64,000 bases of DNA, taken from Coenobita brevimanus. Its lineage: Eukaryota > Arthropoda > Malacostraca > Decapoda > Coenobitidae. Below the pieces are notes generated by a model. That model made no database searches, was not told the origin of the DNA, and saw only the letters and a program-made list of their open reading frames with translations. The position numbers were made by a program, and so were the translations under genes. The DNA lies in contig CM064715.1 of the NCBI GenBank assembly GCA_032717465.1, forward strand, positions 37,269,604-37,333,603. Reading direction: 5' to 3'. Within the stretch, counting starts at the first letter, position 1; each line of letters starts with the position of its first letter. Below are positions 1-8,888 of the stretch, piece by piece.

Positions 1-780
1 GCCTGTAGGGGGAGAGAATCCAGCCTTCCAAGGAGAGAGCTGGAAAGAGTGGCACCTCGCTCTAACCCCAGGGCTGTCGGTCAAGGCAGAGGTGACTCCT
101 GTCATCAGGCAGCCCCGTCGGGCACCGCCTGTGCTCCTACGTGGAGCAGGGACGCGGGGGCACTCCTGTCGTAGGGCTAGGTCCTCCTGCCCTTGAGACG
201 TCAGGAGGAAGAGGTTAGATGTACTCTCTCAGCTTTTGCCACAGCTCCGACGGCGCGTACCCTCCTTCTGTGTGGGAAGGTTCTATGCCTGTAACGTTGG
301 GAGGAAGAGGTCGGACATACTCTCTTGGCTTTTGCCACAGCTCTGACAGAGCGTGCCCTCCTTCAGTCTCGGCAGGGGAATAGCAACCCTAGAGGCTCCT
401 CCTGAGTCCTCAGTCAAATGTGGAGCCGATCCAGAGGACTCGGCATCTGAGGGTGAGCTTGTGAGCTTGCCACTGCAAGTCCTACCCCGATTCTGGCAAG
501 CATTCCCTCTGCTGGAGAGTAGTGTACTTTTTCTGTACAGTGCCGGGTGGCCTGGCTGTGCGAAAGAGGGGCGCCGGGTCGCGAGGGGGATGTGCCGTTG
601 TTGCCTGGACATTGGCCCAGGTAAATCAGCCCCTCCGTCGTCTCCTTGTGGGGTGGGCATCATCCCCTCACTCTCTCCTCCTGGGGTGATGGTGTCGGGA
701 TCAACCTGCCGAGCTGGTATTTCAACAATAAATTATAGCATCAGTAAAAAAATAACAAATGGACTCGTCTCATTTGTCAA
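1..780. other. Unclassified GC-rich segment ending in an A-rich tail
   Basis: This segment is richer in G and C than what follows. It ends with an AATAAA-like signal (around 727) and an A-rich run, which resembles the 3' end of a retroposed sequence. Overlapping frames are open on both strands (283-663 minus, 353-784 plus), but neither peptide resembles a family I know. A ~67 bp block at 204-270 is repeated imperfectly at 300-365. I do not assign a function. It could be a 3' untranslated part of a retrotransposon or an old repeat. Confidence 0.3.
204..365 (+). repeat. Imperfect direct duplication, two ~67 bp copies
   Basis: Copies at 204-270 and 300-365 share GGAGGAAGAGGT, then ACTCTCT, then CTTTTGCCACAGCTC and CCCTCCTTC in the same order and spacing. 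They differ by scattered substitutions. The copies are about 96 bp apart, so this is a two-unit tandem duplication. Confidence 0.7.
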
Positions 781-891
781 GTAAACACGCGGAGGAAAAT
801 ACATTTTGTGATTTTTAAAATCAGTATAATGATAAACAATATGCAAAAATAAGATTTAAAAAAAAAATCTATCACAATATGATCTAAGTGG

Positions 892-1101
892 TTAGTTTGA
901 TGGGGTGACTGGACACCCCAGGGGGGGGCGTGAAGTGCCCCTCTCTCTCACTACAGCAGAGGCAGGACTAAACCAATCCACAGGCTCCCTCCCCTCATGA
1001 ATCAGGAGAGTATTGGAACGGAGAGAAATATTCGAATTACCGGCAAGGAAATATGAGCTTTTTAAAAAAAATGGGGGTGCCAAAACACCCCACCTGACTA
1101 A
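892..1101. mobile_element. Candidate 210-bp MITE with ~28-bp imperfect terminal inverted repeats
   Basis: The left end 892-919 and the reverse complement of 1074-1101 match at about 21 of 28 positions. They share TTAGT at the tip, GGGGTG in the middle and CACCCC at the inner edge. No coding content is present. A target-site duplication is not evident, so the superfamily is unknown. The symmetry could also be a palindromic satellite unit. Confidence 0.45.
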
Positions 1102-1119
1102 TGAAAGGTTAATTGGGTG

Positions 1120-2570
1120 CGAGCACCCACATACATCACCCTAACCAGCCACTCCTCGACCACAAGCTTTCTCATTGCCCTTTTCACCACCTCTCTAGTG
1201 ACTCTGTCAAAGGCCTTCTCCAGATCAACAAAAACAAAGTACAGTTCTCTTTTCTTTCATATATATTTTTCCTGAAGCTGTCAAACAGTGAATATTGCAT
1301 CAGTGGTCCGTTTGCTTGGCATAAACTCAAATTCCATCTCATCAATATTTCACTCTTTCTCTAATCATACCATCTAGAACTCTCTCCATTACCTGCATTA
1401 TCTGGCCTAAAAGCTTTATGCCTCTACAATTTCCTCATTCCAGGGCATCAACCTTCCCCTAGTACACATTTACAATTACACTCTTCAGCCAATCATCCGG
1501 GACAAGACACCCATATATAATCGTATTTATAAAGTCAAAGACTAACCTCACTCCTATGCCTCCTGAGGCTTTTAACGTTTCAGCAGTCAACCCAGACACA
1601 CCTGCTGGCTTCCCCACATGCATCCTGCCTATTCCCCTGCTCTCAGTAGTAGAGTCAATCAAAGGCCAAGGGCCAAACACAGGATCTATTGGCTCCAAAC
1701 CGTCCCTGTCCCAGTTAAACTCCTCATTCAACAACTGGCTGTAATGCCCTCTCCTGGCATCTTCAATATCCCCACTGGTCACCACTACCTTTCATCATTC
1801 TTCACACACTGTTCACTTGTGATGTCCCTGTTCTCCCTCTTGATCTGATTTGCCACCTTAAGTATCATATTCTTCCATTCCACACGATTTAGGTTATCAA
1901 GTATAAGTCCCTGTGACTCAGACTTCCCCCTGTAAACCTCTTCAAGCCCTATGCTTGGCAGTCAAAAATTCCTCTCTGTTACCACCCTTCTTCCATTCCC
2001 GGAAAAGCCTGCTTTTCTCCTTAACCTCAGCTCGTACACTTTCATCCCACCACCAAGTTACGTTACATCTTCTTAGGCCTTTTGTCCAACCGCGTACTGC
2101 ATCAGTTACTTCAAGAGGTTGTTCATGAGGGCTCTGTACTGTTCATTAACGCCTCTGTCAACGTCTCCCTCTTCGGCCGTCACTCTCCTGATCTCGCTGT
2201 AGAAGGTATCCCTTACTGCTTGATTTTCAAGCTTCCATATTTTCCTCCTAGGTGCATTAGTCCGCTTCTTCATTGCTCGCTCTTTAAGTACCACGTCACA
2301 TATCAATAATTTGTGCTGCTGCACACACTCCTCGCTTCCTGCAACATCCTCACTAACCTTCCATCAGCCCTTCTGACCAGGAAATAATATTATCTGACTG
2401 CTATTTCCCCAGACTTACTTGTTATCAGCCTATTCTATCTTTTCCTAAAATGTGTGTTGAACTCAACTATGTTCATTGGCTCGCCAAACTCCAGTATCTT
2501 TTCCCCGTCCGCACTTCTTGTACCATATGCACATCCCCCATGAGCACTCTAGCACAAATATAGTCTGCCC
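1120..2570 (-). pseudogene. Decayed non-LTR retrotransposon ORF (endonuclease tail, linker, RT fingers/palm)
   Basis: Read on the minus strand, 2480-2530 encodes ADGEKILEFGEPMNIVEFNT, which fits the back half of an APE-type endonuclease. 2106-2324 gives the basic linker between endonuclease and reverse transcriptase. 1459-1785 encodes an RT start with GVSGLTAETLKASGGIG and a CLVPDDWLKSVIVNVY motif. Around 1140-1240 a VDLEKAFDRVTREVVKRA motif marks RT block A, with its catalytic aspartate. Pieces lie in different frames with stops between them, and the RT catalytic F/YxDD block and the 3' end are absent. The family is a non-LTR element in the RTE/CR1-like range; I cannot place the clade exactly. 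It is non-functional. Confidence 0.75.
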
Positions 2571-2579
2571 TGCCTAGAA

Positions 2580-3200
2580 ACTTGATAGGATTTATCTTTA
2601 TTTTTCCTCTATAAATATGAGGTAAATTACTAATACTATGGTCAGAACTTTTGATCGATTATTCTTTAATAGCCTATCTACCCGCTAAATTTGCATAAGT
2701 TTTCTCTAGTTACAAAAAATTGCTCCTGGAATATAGGTTATCTGGCCACCAAAATCCCTCGAAATCAGTGCTCGCCGCGCTCAGGGAGCCTTCTGGTGGG
2801 CAGCTGGGCTGCCCACGAGGGGCCCCTGATGGATGACAGATTTGCCCACCAGGGGACAACCCTGGCAAAATCCATCCTCACTGACTGGGCTAATGTATGG
2901 CTCGGTTCCCTTTATATGTGGGAGAAATCTTAAAATGAACGAAACAAACCCTCGAAATATGTAATCCTACTAACAAAAAATAACTCTTCTAAAAAATAGT
3001 TCCTTGGGACATTGGCTGTCTACCTATAACATACTTTCAGTGAAGAGAGGAGGTTGTGTTGCTTGTGTACGCTGCATAAGGCTTATATTATCTGTCCTTC
3101 CCCCCCACCTCCCTCACACAGCTGTGAAATATGTGAACATCGCTCTTTTCCCTTCCTCTCTCTTTTTCTTTTTAGTGAGCTAATAGTCACACTGTTTACT
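2580..3200. other. No recognisable gene or element
   Basis: AT-rich sequence with a short GC-rich patch at 2760-2900. Fragments such as 2700-2740 and 2970-3030 share short A-rich motifs, hinting at very old tandem repetition. I see no coding, RNA or element ends here. Confidence 0.3.
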
Positions 3201-3219
3201 TATTTGGTTAGGCTATCAA

Positions 3220-3770
3220 GATTATGAGTCATTCAAAAATGAAAATTCTTAACCTTTTCTTACAATTTTTTAAAACTAAAAAAGAAATAGGGATGACAAA
3301 TATACTTCCTCTTAAAGAAAAAAAAAAGGTTCAAATTTTGTCATAAAAAATTTTGGATCGAGAATCAAAAACAATTTTTCCCAGATTTGGATCACCAAAT
3401 CTCTCTTTTTTATTTTTTCTGAGTAATACAGACAAATAAAACAAAAATAGGGATGAAAACATACTGTCCTTATCAGAAATTTTTTTTTACTTATTTTGTA
3501 AAAAAAAAAAAAAAAATCCTAGTACATACGGAGTCTCACTAATTATTTTTTCTGAGTCATCTAGATAAATGGGATGAAAACATCTTCTCCTAGTAAAAAC
3601 AAAATTATTCAGATTTTGTTTTTAAAAAATCTTTCCTAGCACACAGGCAATCTACTTAGCAGATTATTAATTTTTCTGAGTCATCTGGACAAAGGGATAA
3701 AAGCAGCCATCCTAGTAAAAAAAAAAAAAAAAAAAAAAAAAATCAGATTTCGCCAAAAAAAAAAAAAATT
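3220..3770. repeat. Degenerate A/T-rich tandem array, ~125-140 bp units
   Basis: The phrase TTTTTCTGAGT(A/C)AT followed by GACAAA and GGGATGAAAACAT recurs at about 3411, 3548 and 3674. Each copy is followed by an A-run and a CCTAGTA motif. Spacings are ~137 and ~126 bp. Long poly-A runs (3498-3517, 3718-3742) sit at the same place in the unit. Confidence 0.6.
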
Positions 3771-3774
3771 GGTT

Positions 3775-4700
3775 TGAGGAGGGAGGACGAGATCAGTAGG
3801 ACAGAAGTAGTTGATGCAATGAAGAATATCAAGATGGGAAAGGCCGGCCCCAGGAAGTGATGGAGTGTGTGGTGAAATGCTGAAGTATGAGGGTGAGATT
3901 GTTGTGGAGTGGATATGGAAGTTGTGTAGATTGGTTTGGGAAGAAGGAAGGGTTCCAGAGGACTGGAAATCAGGTATGACTGTTCCTTTCTAGAAAGGAA
4001 AAGGGGAGAGAGAAGTGTGTGGTAACCATAGGGGTATTTGCCTTCTTAGTGTGACTGGAAAAATATACGGTTGAATACTTATTGATAGGGTTAGGCATAC
4101 AGAGGAGCTAGTTGGAGAAAAACAAGGGGGATTTAGGAAGGGAAAAGGGTGTGTAGAGAAGATATTTGTTCTAAGATGTTTAGTGGAGAAGTATCTAGAG
4201 AAGGGAAAGAAAGTGTATGCTGCCTTCATGGACTTGAAAAAAGCATATGACAGAGTTGATAGGCAAGGTATGTGGAAGGTTTTAACAATATATAAAGTGG
4301 ATGGGAAATTGTTGAGTGCTGTGAAGGGTATGTACGATGGAGTTTAGGCCACGGTGCGGGTGGATGGTGAGCTGAGTGAGTTCTTTGATCTAAATGTGGG
4401 ACTGACACAAGGATGTGTGATGTCTCCATGGTTGTTTAATACATTCATGGATGAGGTTGTAAAGGAGGTGCGAGGTAGGGCAGTGGATGTGGGGGTGGCT
4501 CTAATGAATGAGGGTGAGGTGTGGAAGATTCTGGTGTTGCTGTTTGCTGATGATACAGTATTGTTAAGTGAAGATGAATGGGAGCTGCAATGTTTGGTGA
4601 ATGAATTTGGCACAGTGTGTAAGAAGAGGAATCTGAAAGTTAATGTAAACAAGAGTAAAGTTATGGTGTTTGAGAGGAATGAAGTCACAAAATGCACAGT
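3775..4700 (+). pseudogene. RTE-like non-LTR retrotransposon reverse transcriptase, 5'-truncated and broken
   Basis: The frames read through RT blocks in order. There is a pre-RT EVVDAMKNIKMGKA stretch, then VPEDWKSGMTVPF, NHRGICLL, GEKQGGFRKGKGC, and AAFMDLKKAYDRVDR (block A). GLTQGCVMSPWLFN (block B) follows, then the catalytic LLFADDTVLLSED (FADD at 4542-4553) and KSKVMVFER. In-frame stops occur near 3994, 4072 and 4347, so it is dead. The endonuclease is missing. The 3' part ends abruptly near 4700, where unrelated repeat sequence begins. The family is one I recall as very common in decapods; a matching 3' end from a similar element lies at 28096-28390. Confidence 0.85.
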
Positions 4701-4704
4701 GATT

Positions 4705-4968
4705 TATTCATATTTTCTCACATTAACTTACATTACTTTCCTTCCAGTTACTTCTTCCCTTGGAAGTCGGAAGTAAATTACAATATCCTTACGTGACCCA
4801 GATGGCTACGTCACCAGCTGATGTGGATAGATGATGGATTTTTGGTGGGAAATGGGTGGATGTATGGACTACTTGTAGTAGGGAGACGAAACCTGGTTTT
4901 ACCTAATGCTGCCACGGTCGAAACTATGATGACGGCAAGTTGGGATTTTGTGCTAAATTTCATATCAC

Positions 4969-5049
<81 letters not shown>

Positions 5050-5243
5050 TATGAGGCAGATTTCATGATTTATTTCCATTTTCTTACATTTACTCACATT
5101 CTTTTCCTCCCAGACATTTCTTCCCCTGGAAGTCGGGAGTAAATTGCAATATCCCAGATGTGTCAGATGACAACTTTCGGTTTCCGTCACCGGATGATGT
5201 GGACAAATGGTCGATTTTTAGTGGGAAGTGGGTGAATGTAGGG
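4705..5243 (+). repeat. Direct duplication of a ~170-bp block around a (TG)n tract
   Basis: 4705-4868 and 5066-5243 share TTTTCTTACATT-like starts, then a CCTGGAAGTCGG block, GTAAATTGCAATAT and GATGATGTGGA in order. The second copy carries small insertions. Between them lie an element-like block (4870-4970) and a long TG microsatellite. This may be a repeat family with the microsatellite as part of the unit. Confidence 0.6.
4971..5048 (+). repeat. (TG)n microsatellite
   Basis: About 38 uninterrupted TG dinucleotides. The open frames across it on both strands are artefacts of the repeat. Confidence 0.97.
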
Positions 5244-5360
5244 ACCACAGTCTAAGTAATATACAGTCGTCTCACTCTTGGTTCAAATTACGGAGCAGCC
5301 CGCGTATGACATCAGAAGGATCCGCAGCCGTCAGTTGTCTCAGGACAGCGTCAGGAAGTA

Positions 5361-5368
5361 GAGGTATC
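5361..5368 (+). other. hAT target-site duplication, left copy
   Basis: GAGGTATC, identical to 6457-6464 across the element. Confidence 0.9.
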
Positions 5369-5708
5369 CAGGGTTGCCAGGTCGTGCCATAAAGGGCATT
5401 TTTTGCCAGAAATCTCGTGTTTCCCGAAAAACTGCCTTTCTTTTTATGGCATAAAATAATTGATGCCATAAAAATGCCATAATTTGTAGCCAATTTGCCA
5501 TTTTGTGCCAGAAATTGCCAGTGATATCCAAATTTATTTTGGGAGAATTAAAAATTAAAATTAAAAATTAAAACTTCTCCATTGCCATTATTTACCTTTT
5601 TAGATTATATAGGTAAGTACTCGCCGCTGAGACAGAGCGGCGACTACTGGTGGAGCGTGTGAGTGTGTGACACGTCCGGCTGTACTGTAGATGCGAGGCT
5701 CAGCATAT

Positions 5709-5889
5709 CCCATTGGAGCCCAGTGTCCAGAGTACTGGACAGAACTGGGAATTTTCAAATCTTAATAAAGTAGGGAACCCCTGGGTAGGGACCTATGAGC
5801 TTCACGACTATGAGCCAATAGGCCGAGGACGGTGTGCTTAGTACCCTCCCAGTGCAATGCCTCGCCCACCAACTCTGGGATCCAATGGG
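5709..5889. mobile_element. piggyBac-like MITE, copy 1 (181 bp)
   Basis: Termini are CCCATTGGAGCCCAGTGT and its near-perfect inversion (CCCATTGGATCCCAGAGT read from the right). TTAA abuts the right end (5890-5893). TTAA plus a CCC tip is the piggyBac signature. The left flank is ATAT instead of TTAA. About 90% identical to copy 2. Confidence 0.75.
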
Positions 5890-5921
5890 TTAATGACTGT
5901 CAAATCTATCAGTTTCTTTAA

Positions 5922-6102
5922 CCCATTGGAGCCCAGTGTCCAGAGTATTGGACAGAACTGGATATTTTCAAATCTTAATAAAGTAGGGAACCCCCGGGCA
6001 GGGACCTATGAGCTTCGCGACTATGAGCCAATAGGCGGAGGGCGGTACGCTTAGTACCCTACCAGTGCAATGCCTCGCTCACCAACTCTGGGATCCAATG
6101 GG
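5922..6102. mobile_element. piggyBac-like MITE, copy 2 (181 bp)
   Basis: Same length and termini as copy 1 and in the same orientation. TTAA (5918-5921) abuts its left end and ATAT its right end. A 32-bp spacer that starts and ends in TTAA separates the two copies. Confidence 0.75.
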
Positions 6103-6456
6103 ATATGTGATCATGTCCAGCTGCATGTACGAGAGTCAACATGAGGAACAGGATATCAGTGAAACTGAAGAAGCACTCCATATATTGACTGAATGTTTTC
6201 AGAAATAGGTGTCTAGGTGTGTGTCTGAGCTGCAATAAAACATGTGAAATGTATGGTTAATTTTCAGTTCTGTTTTCATTTTTGTAAATTTCAAAGACTG
6301 CCATTTTTTTTTTCTTGAATAAAGTATATCAAATATACGGTTCATTTTCAGTTTTCTATTTTAATTTTATAATTGCCATAAAGACTAGTTTGCCAGAAAA
6401 TGCCATAAAACACACTCATAGATGCCACATGAGTACTACAACACCTGGCAACCTTG

Positions 6457-6464
6457 GAGGTATC
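6457..6464 (+). other. hAT target-site duplication, right copy
   Basis: GAGGTATC, identical to 5361-5368. Confidence 0.9.
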
Positions 6465-6523
6465 TCCCCTCAGTTTCTTCTCACTCGTGCGGGAAGCTCA
6501 GACATGCGGCATTTGAAAACATG

Positions 6524-6832
6524 CCAGTTTAAATGTGGAATATTTTCCGAAGCAAAAGAGGTCAAAACTAGCTTGAAAAGTTTACCTTTATTAACGAAAC
6601 TTAAAGATTATAGAGTTTTATAAAACGATGAGTGATGTTTGAAGTAAATTATCCATCCATGCTGTACACCTATGTCCGCATGTTGCTCAATAAACATGCT
6701 TGGATTTACTTCAAACATCACTCATCATTTGATAAAACTTTATAATCAACTTTAATTAGCTCTGATAACGGAAAACTTTTAAAGTTAGCTTTGACCTCTT
6801 TGGCTTCGGAAATTATTCCATATTTTAACTGG
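6524..6832. repeat. Long imperfect inverted repeat (foldback), arms ~130 bp
   Basis: The arm 6524-6650 and the reverse complement of 6703-6832 share a CCAGTT..GGAATA start and a TTTCCGAAGC.AAAGAGGTCAA block. They also share AAAGTTTT and, at the inner edge, GATGAGTGATGTTTGAAGTAAAT. The loop is ~52 bp. No terminal target duplication was found. It could be a foldback/MITE or a remnant hairpin-forming transposon. Confidence 0.75.
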
Positions 6833-7084
6833 CTGCTTATATTGCAGGCATTTTACAAATATAAGTCGATATGTGTTAAGATGAGAAAAGCTGTAGATTT
6901 ACTATGCTCCTCAGTGTTGCATTAACCAATGATCAGCCTTAATTCAAACGTTTCTTGGCTCCAACCAGCAGAGTCGAGTGAACAAGGTATATTTGTAACA
7001 CTTGAGTTACCCCTTTACTTCTCGTTTTCTCTCTACGGGAGGCCTTGTGACGTCATCCTCCTGCACGTGAGACCACTGTATTAT

Positions 7085-7205
7085 TACTTTGACTGTGGTG
7101 CGGACTACTGTGTAGAAGCTAGGAAACGCAGACTGGTTTTGCCTAATGATGTCATAGTCGAAACTGTGATGACAGCAAGTTGGTGTTTTGTGCTAAATTT
7201 CACAT
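7085..7205 (+). repeat. Dispersed repeat matching 4870-4970
   Basis: Both loci read GGAAACGCAGACTGGTTTT-like, then CCTAATG.., a GTCGAAACT.TGATG block, GCAAGTTGG, and GTGCTAAATTTCA. At 4870-4970 the block runs straight into a TG microsatellite; here it stops before it. This is an interspersed repeat of unknown class. Confidence 0.65.
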
Positions 7206-7439
7206 CCACTTTTTAAAACTAATATGTTGGCATAAGTCACTGTAAACACTCACATGAGGCACAATAAAGACTCGTGCTGCACACACATTTATTTTACAAG
7301 AGTAAGATATTAACCTAAGATTTCCCGATAATATCTTGAATTATTCCATAACAGTGGAAGATATTTGTAAACAGATAAATAAATTTTTACTCTAGTCTCC
7401 TCTGACTTAAACATCTGAGTTCCATTAATATTTTTTATC

Positions 7440-8610
7440 GTCCTACGTCACATTTGTAATAATATTTAGGCCCAAAATATTTTCACTACTGTTTTTTTTT
7501 TTTTTTAATGCTTTTATAAATACAGATGGTGGTGGTGAATTATATCTCTTCTCTTTTTTTAACGTTATTCAATTTGGTTTTTATATAAATGAAGTAAATG
7601 AAATAAATATTTGACCTTTTTTATGGTAAATCCCCTGAATAAAAAAAAAAAAAAAAGGCCATCAGATGTCTCTTTCTTTTTTATCTTCTTAACAAGTAAA
7701 TAGGAGCAATTTTTCTTTGAGACATTTGATTAGACTTTCCCTTCCCCCTTAAAAATAAATAAAGTTAGGCTATTAGATCTCTTTCCTTTTAATCCTGCTA
7801 GCAAACAAAGAGGAGTGATATTTCTTTGAGAGATTTAATCAGGTTTTTGCCAAAAAAAAAAATAATAATAATTTCCATTCCACTTTAAAAATGTTGGGCT
7901 AGGCTATCAGATCTCTCTTTTTAAGCCTGCTGATAAACAATCAAGAGTGATTTTTTTCTCGGAGAGATTTGATTAGGCATTTACAAAAAAAGTTTCTTTT
8001 CCTCCCCCACTTTAAAGAAAATAAAGTTAGGCTAGGCTATCAGATCTCTCTTTCTTTTTAATCTTCCTAAAAAACAAATAGGAGTAATTTTTCTTGAGAT
8101 TTGATTAGACTTTTACCAAAAAAATTTTTCCTCCCCATCCTTAAAAAATAAAGTAAGGCTATTAGATCTCTCTTTTTGATCTTGCAAACAAACAAATAGG
8201 AGCAATTTTTTCTTGGAGAGATTTTATTAGGCTGTTGCCAAAAAAACAAGTTTTTTCCCCTTCACCCTTAAAAAAAATAATAATAATAAAGATAGGCTAG
8301 GCTATCAGATCTCTCGTTTTTGTTTAACCCTGCTAACAAACAAATTGGAGTGTTTTTTCTAAGAGAGATTTGATTAGCCTTTTGCAAAATACATTTTTTT
8401 TCCTTCCCCCTTAAAAAAAGAAAAGAAAAACGTTGGGCTAGGCTATCAGATCTTTCTTTTTAATCCTGCTAACAAATAAATTAGAGTAATTTTCCTTAGA
8501 GAGATTTGATTAAGCTTTTGCTAAAGAAAAAACGTTTTTTCCTCCCCCTTAAAAAAAAAAAAAGTTAGGCTAGGCTATCATCTTTCTTTTTAATCCTGCT
8601 GATAAAGGTA
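7440..8610. repeat. Degenerate tandem array, ~125-bp units, about eight copies
   Basis: A unit with GGCTAGGCTATCAGATCTCTCTTT, TTAATCCTGCTAACAAACAAAT, then GAGAGATTTGATTAGGCTTTTGC and an A-run with CCTCCCCCTTAAAAA repeats from about 7650 to 8600. Units diverge mainly in A-run length. This resembles an old satellite. Open frames here are artefacts. Confidence 0.75.
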
Positions 8611-8729
8611 TCTTTTTATGAGCCATAAATTTCATTTCACATATACACTGCCTTGCTACAATAACTGGGTAGCCCAGTATAAGTTTGGAATAATTTTTCC
8701 TTCTTGGTGATAATAAAATTTTCTTTATT

Positions 8730-8888
8730 ACATTCCACCCACATGCCAGCACAGGTGTGTCCCCTTTGAGAGTGTGACTCACCCACACGGATGCATAAAC
8801 ACACATGCTAGCACAGGTGTACCCCCTTTGACAGTGTGACTCACTCACCCCCAAGCACACCTATCACAGGTGTGTCCTCGTTTAAGAG
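8730..8888. repeat. Minisatellite interrupted by the hAT element
   Basis: Units built from CACATGCTAGCACAGGTGT, CCCCTTTGA(G/C)AGTGTGACTCAC and CCCACACG repeat about every 70-80 bp. The motif resumes at 11130 (TTTGAGAGTGTG, then CCCACACATGCATG), on the far side of the hAT insertion. Confidence 0.65.

Larger units (their letters stand above)
5369..6456. mobile_element. Non-autonomous hAT-type element, 1088 bp, with perfect 8-bp TSD
   Basis: The left terminus CAGGGTTGCCAGGT (5369) and the inverted right terminus CAAGGTTGCCAGGT (ending 6456) are near-perfect inverted repeats. They have the CAGGG-type tips usual for hAT. The flanking octamer GAGGTATC occurs exactly at 5361-5368 and 6457-6464, which is the hAT target length. 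Subterminal regions carry many copies of TGCCATAAA in both orientations, as expected for transposase binding. No transposase frame is present. The interior holds two piggyBac-like MITE copies (5709-6102). Confidence 0.9.

Noticed and set aside
283..784. Overlapping open frames of 126 and 143 codons on opposite strands
   Set aside because: Both are low in family resemblance, overlap each other in a GC-rich repeat-like segment and lack conserved motifs.
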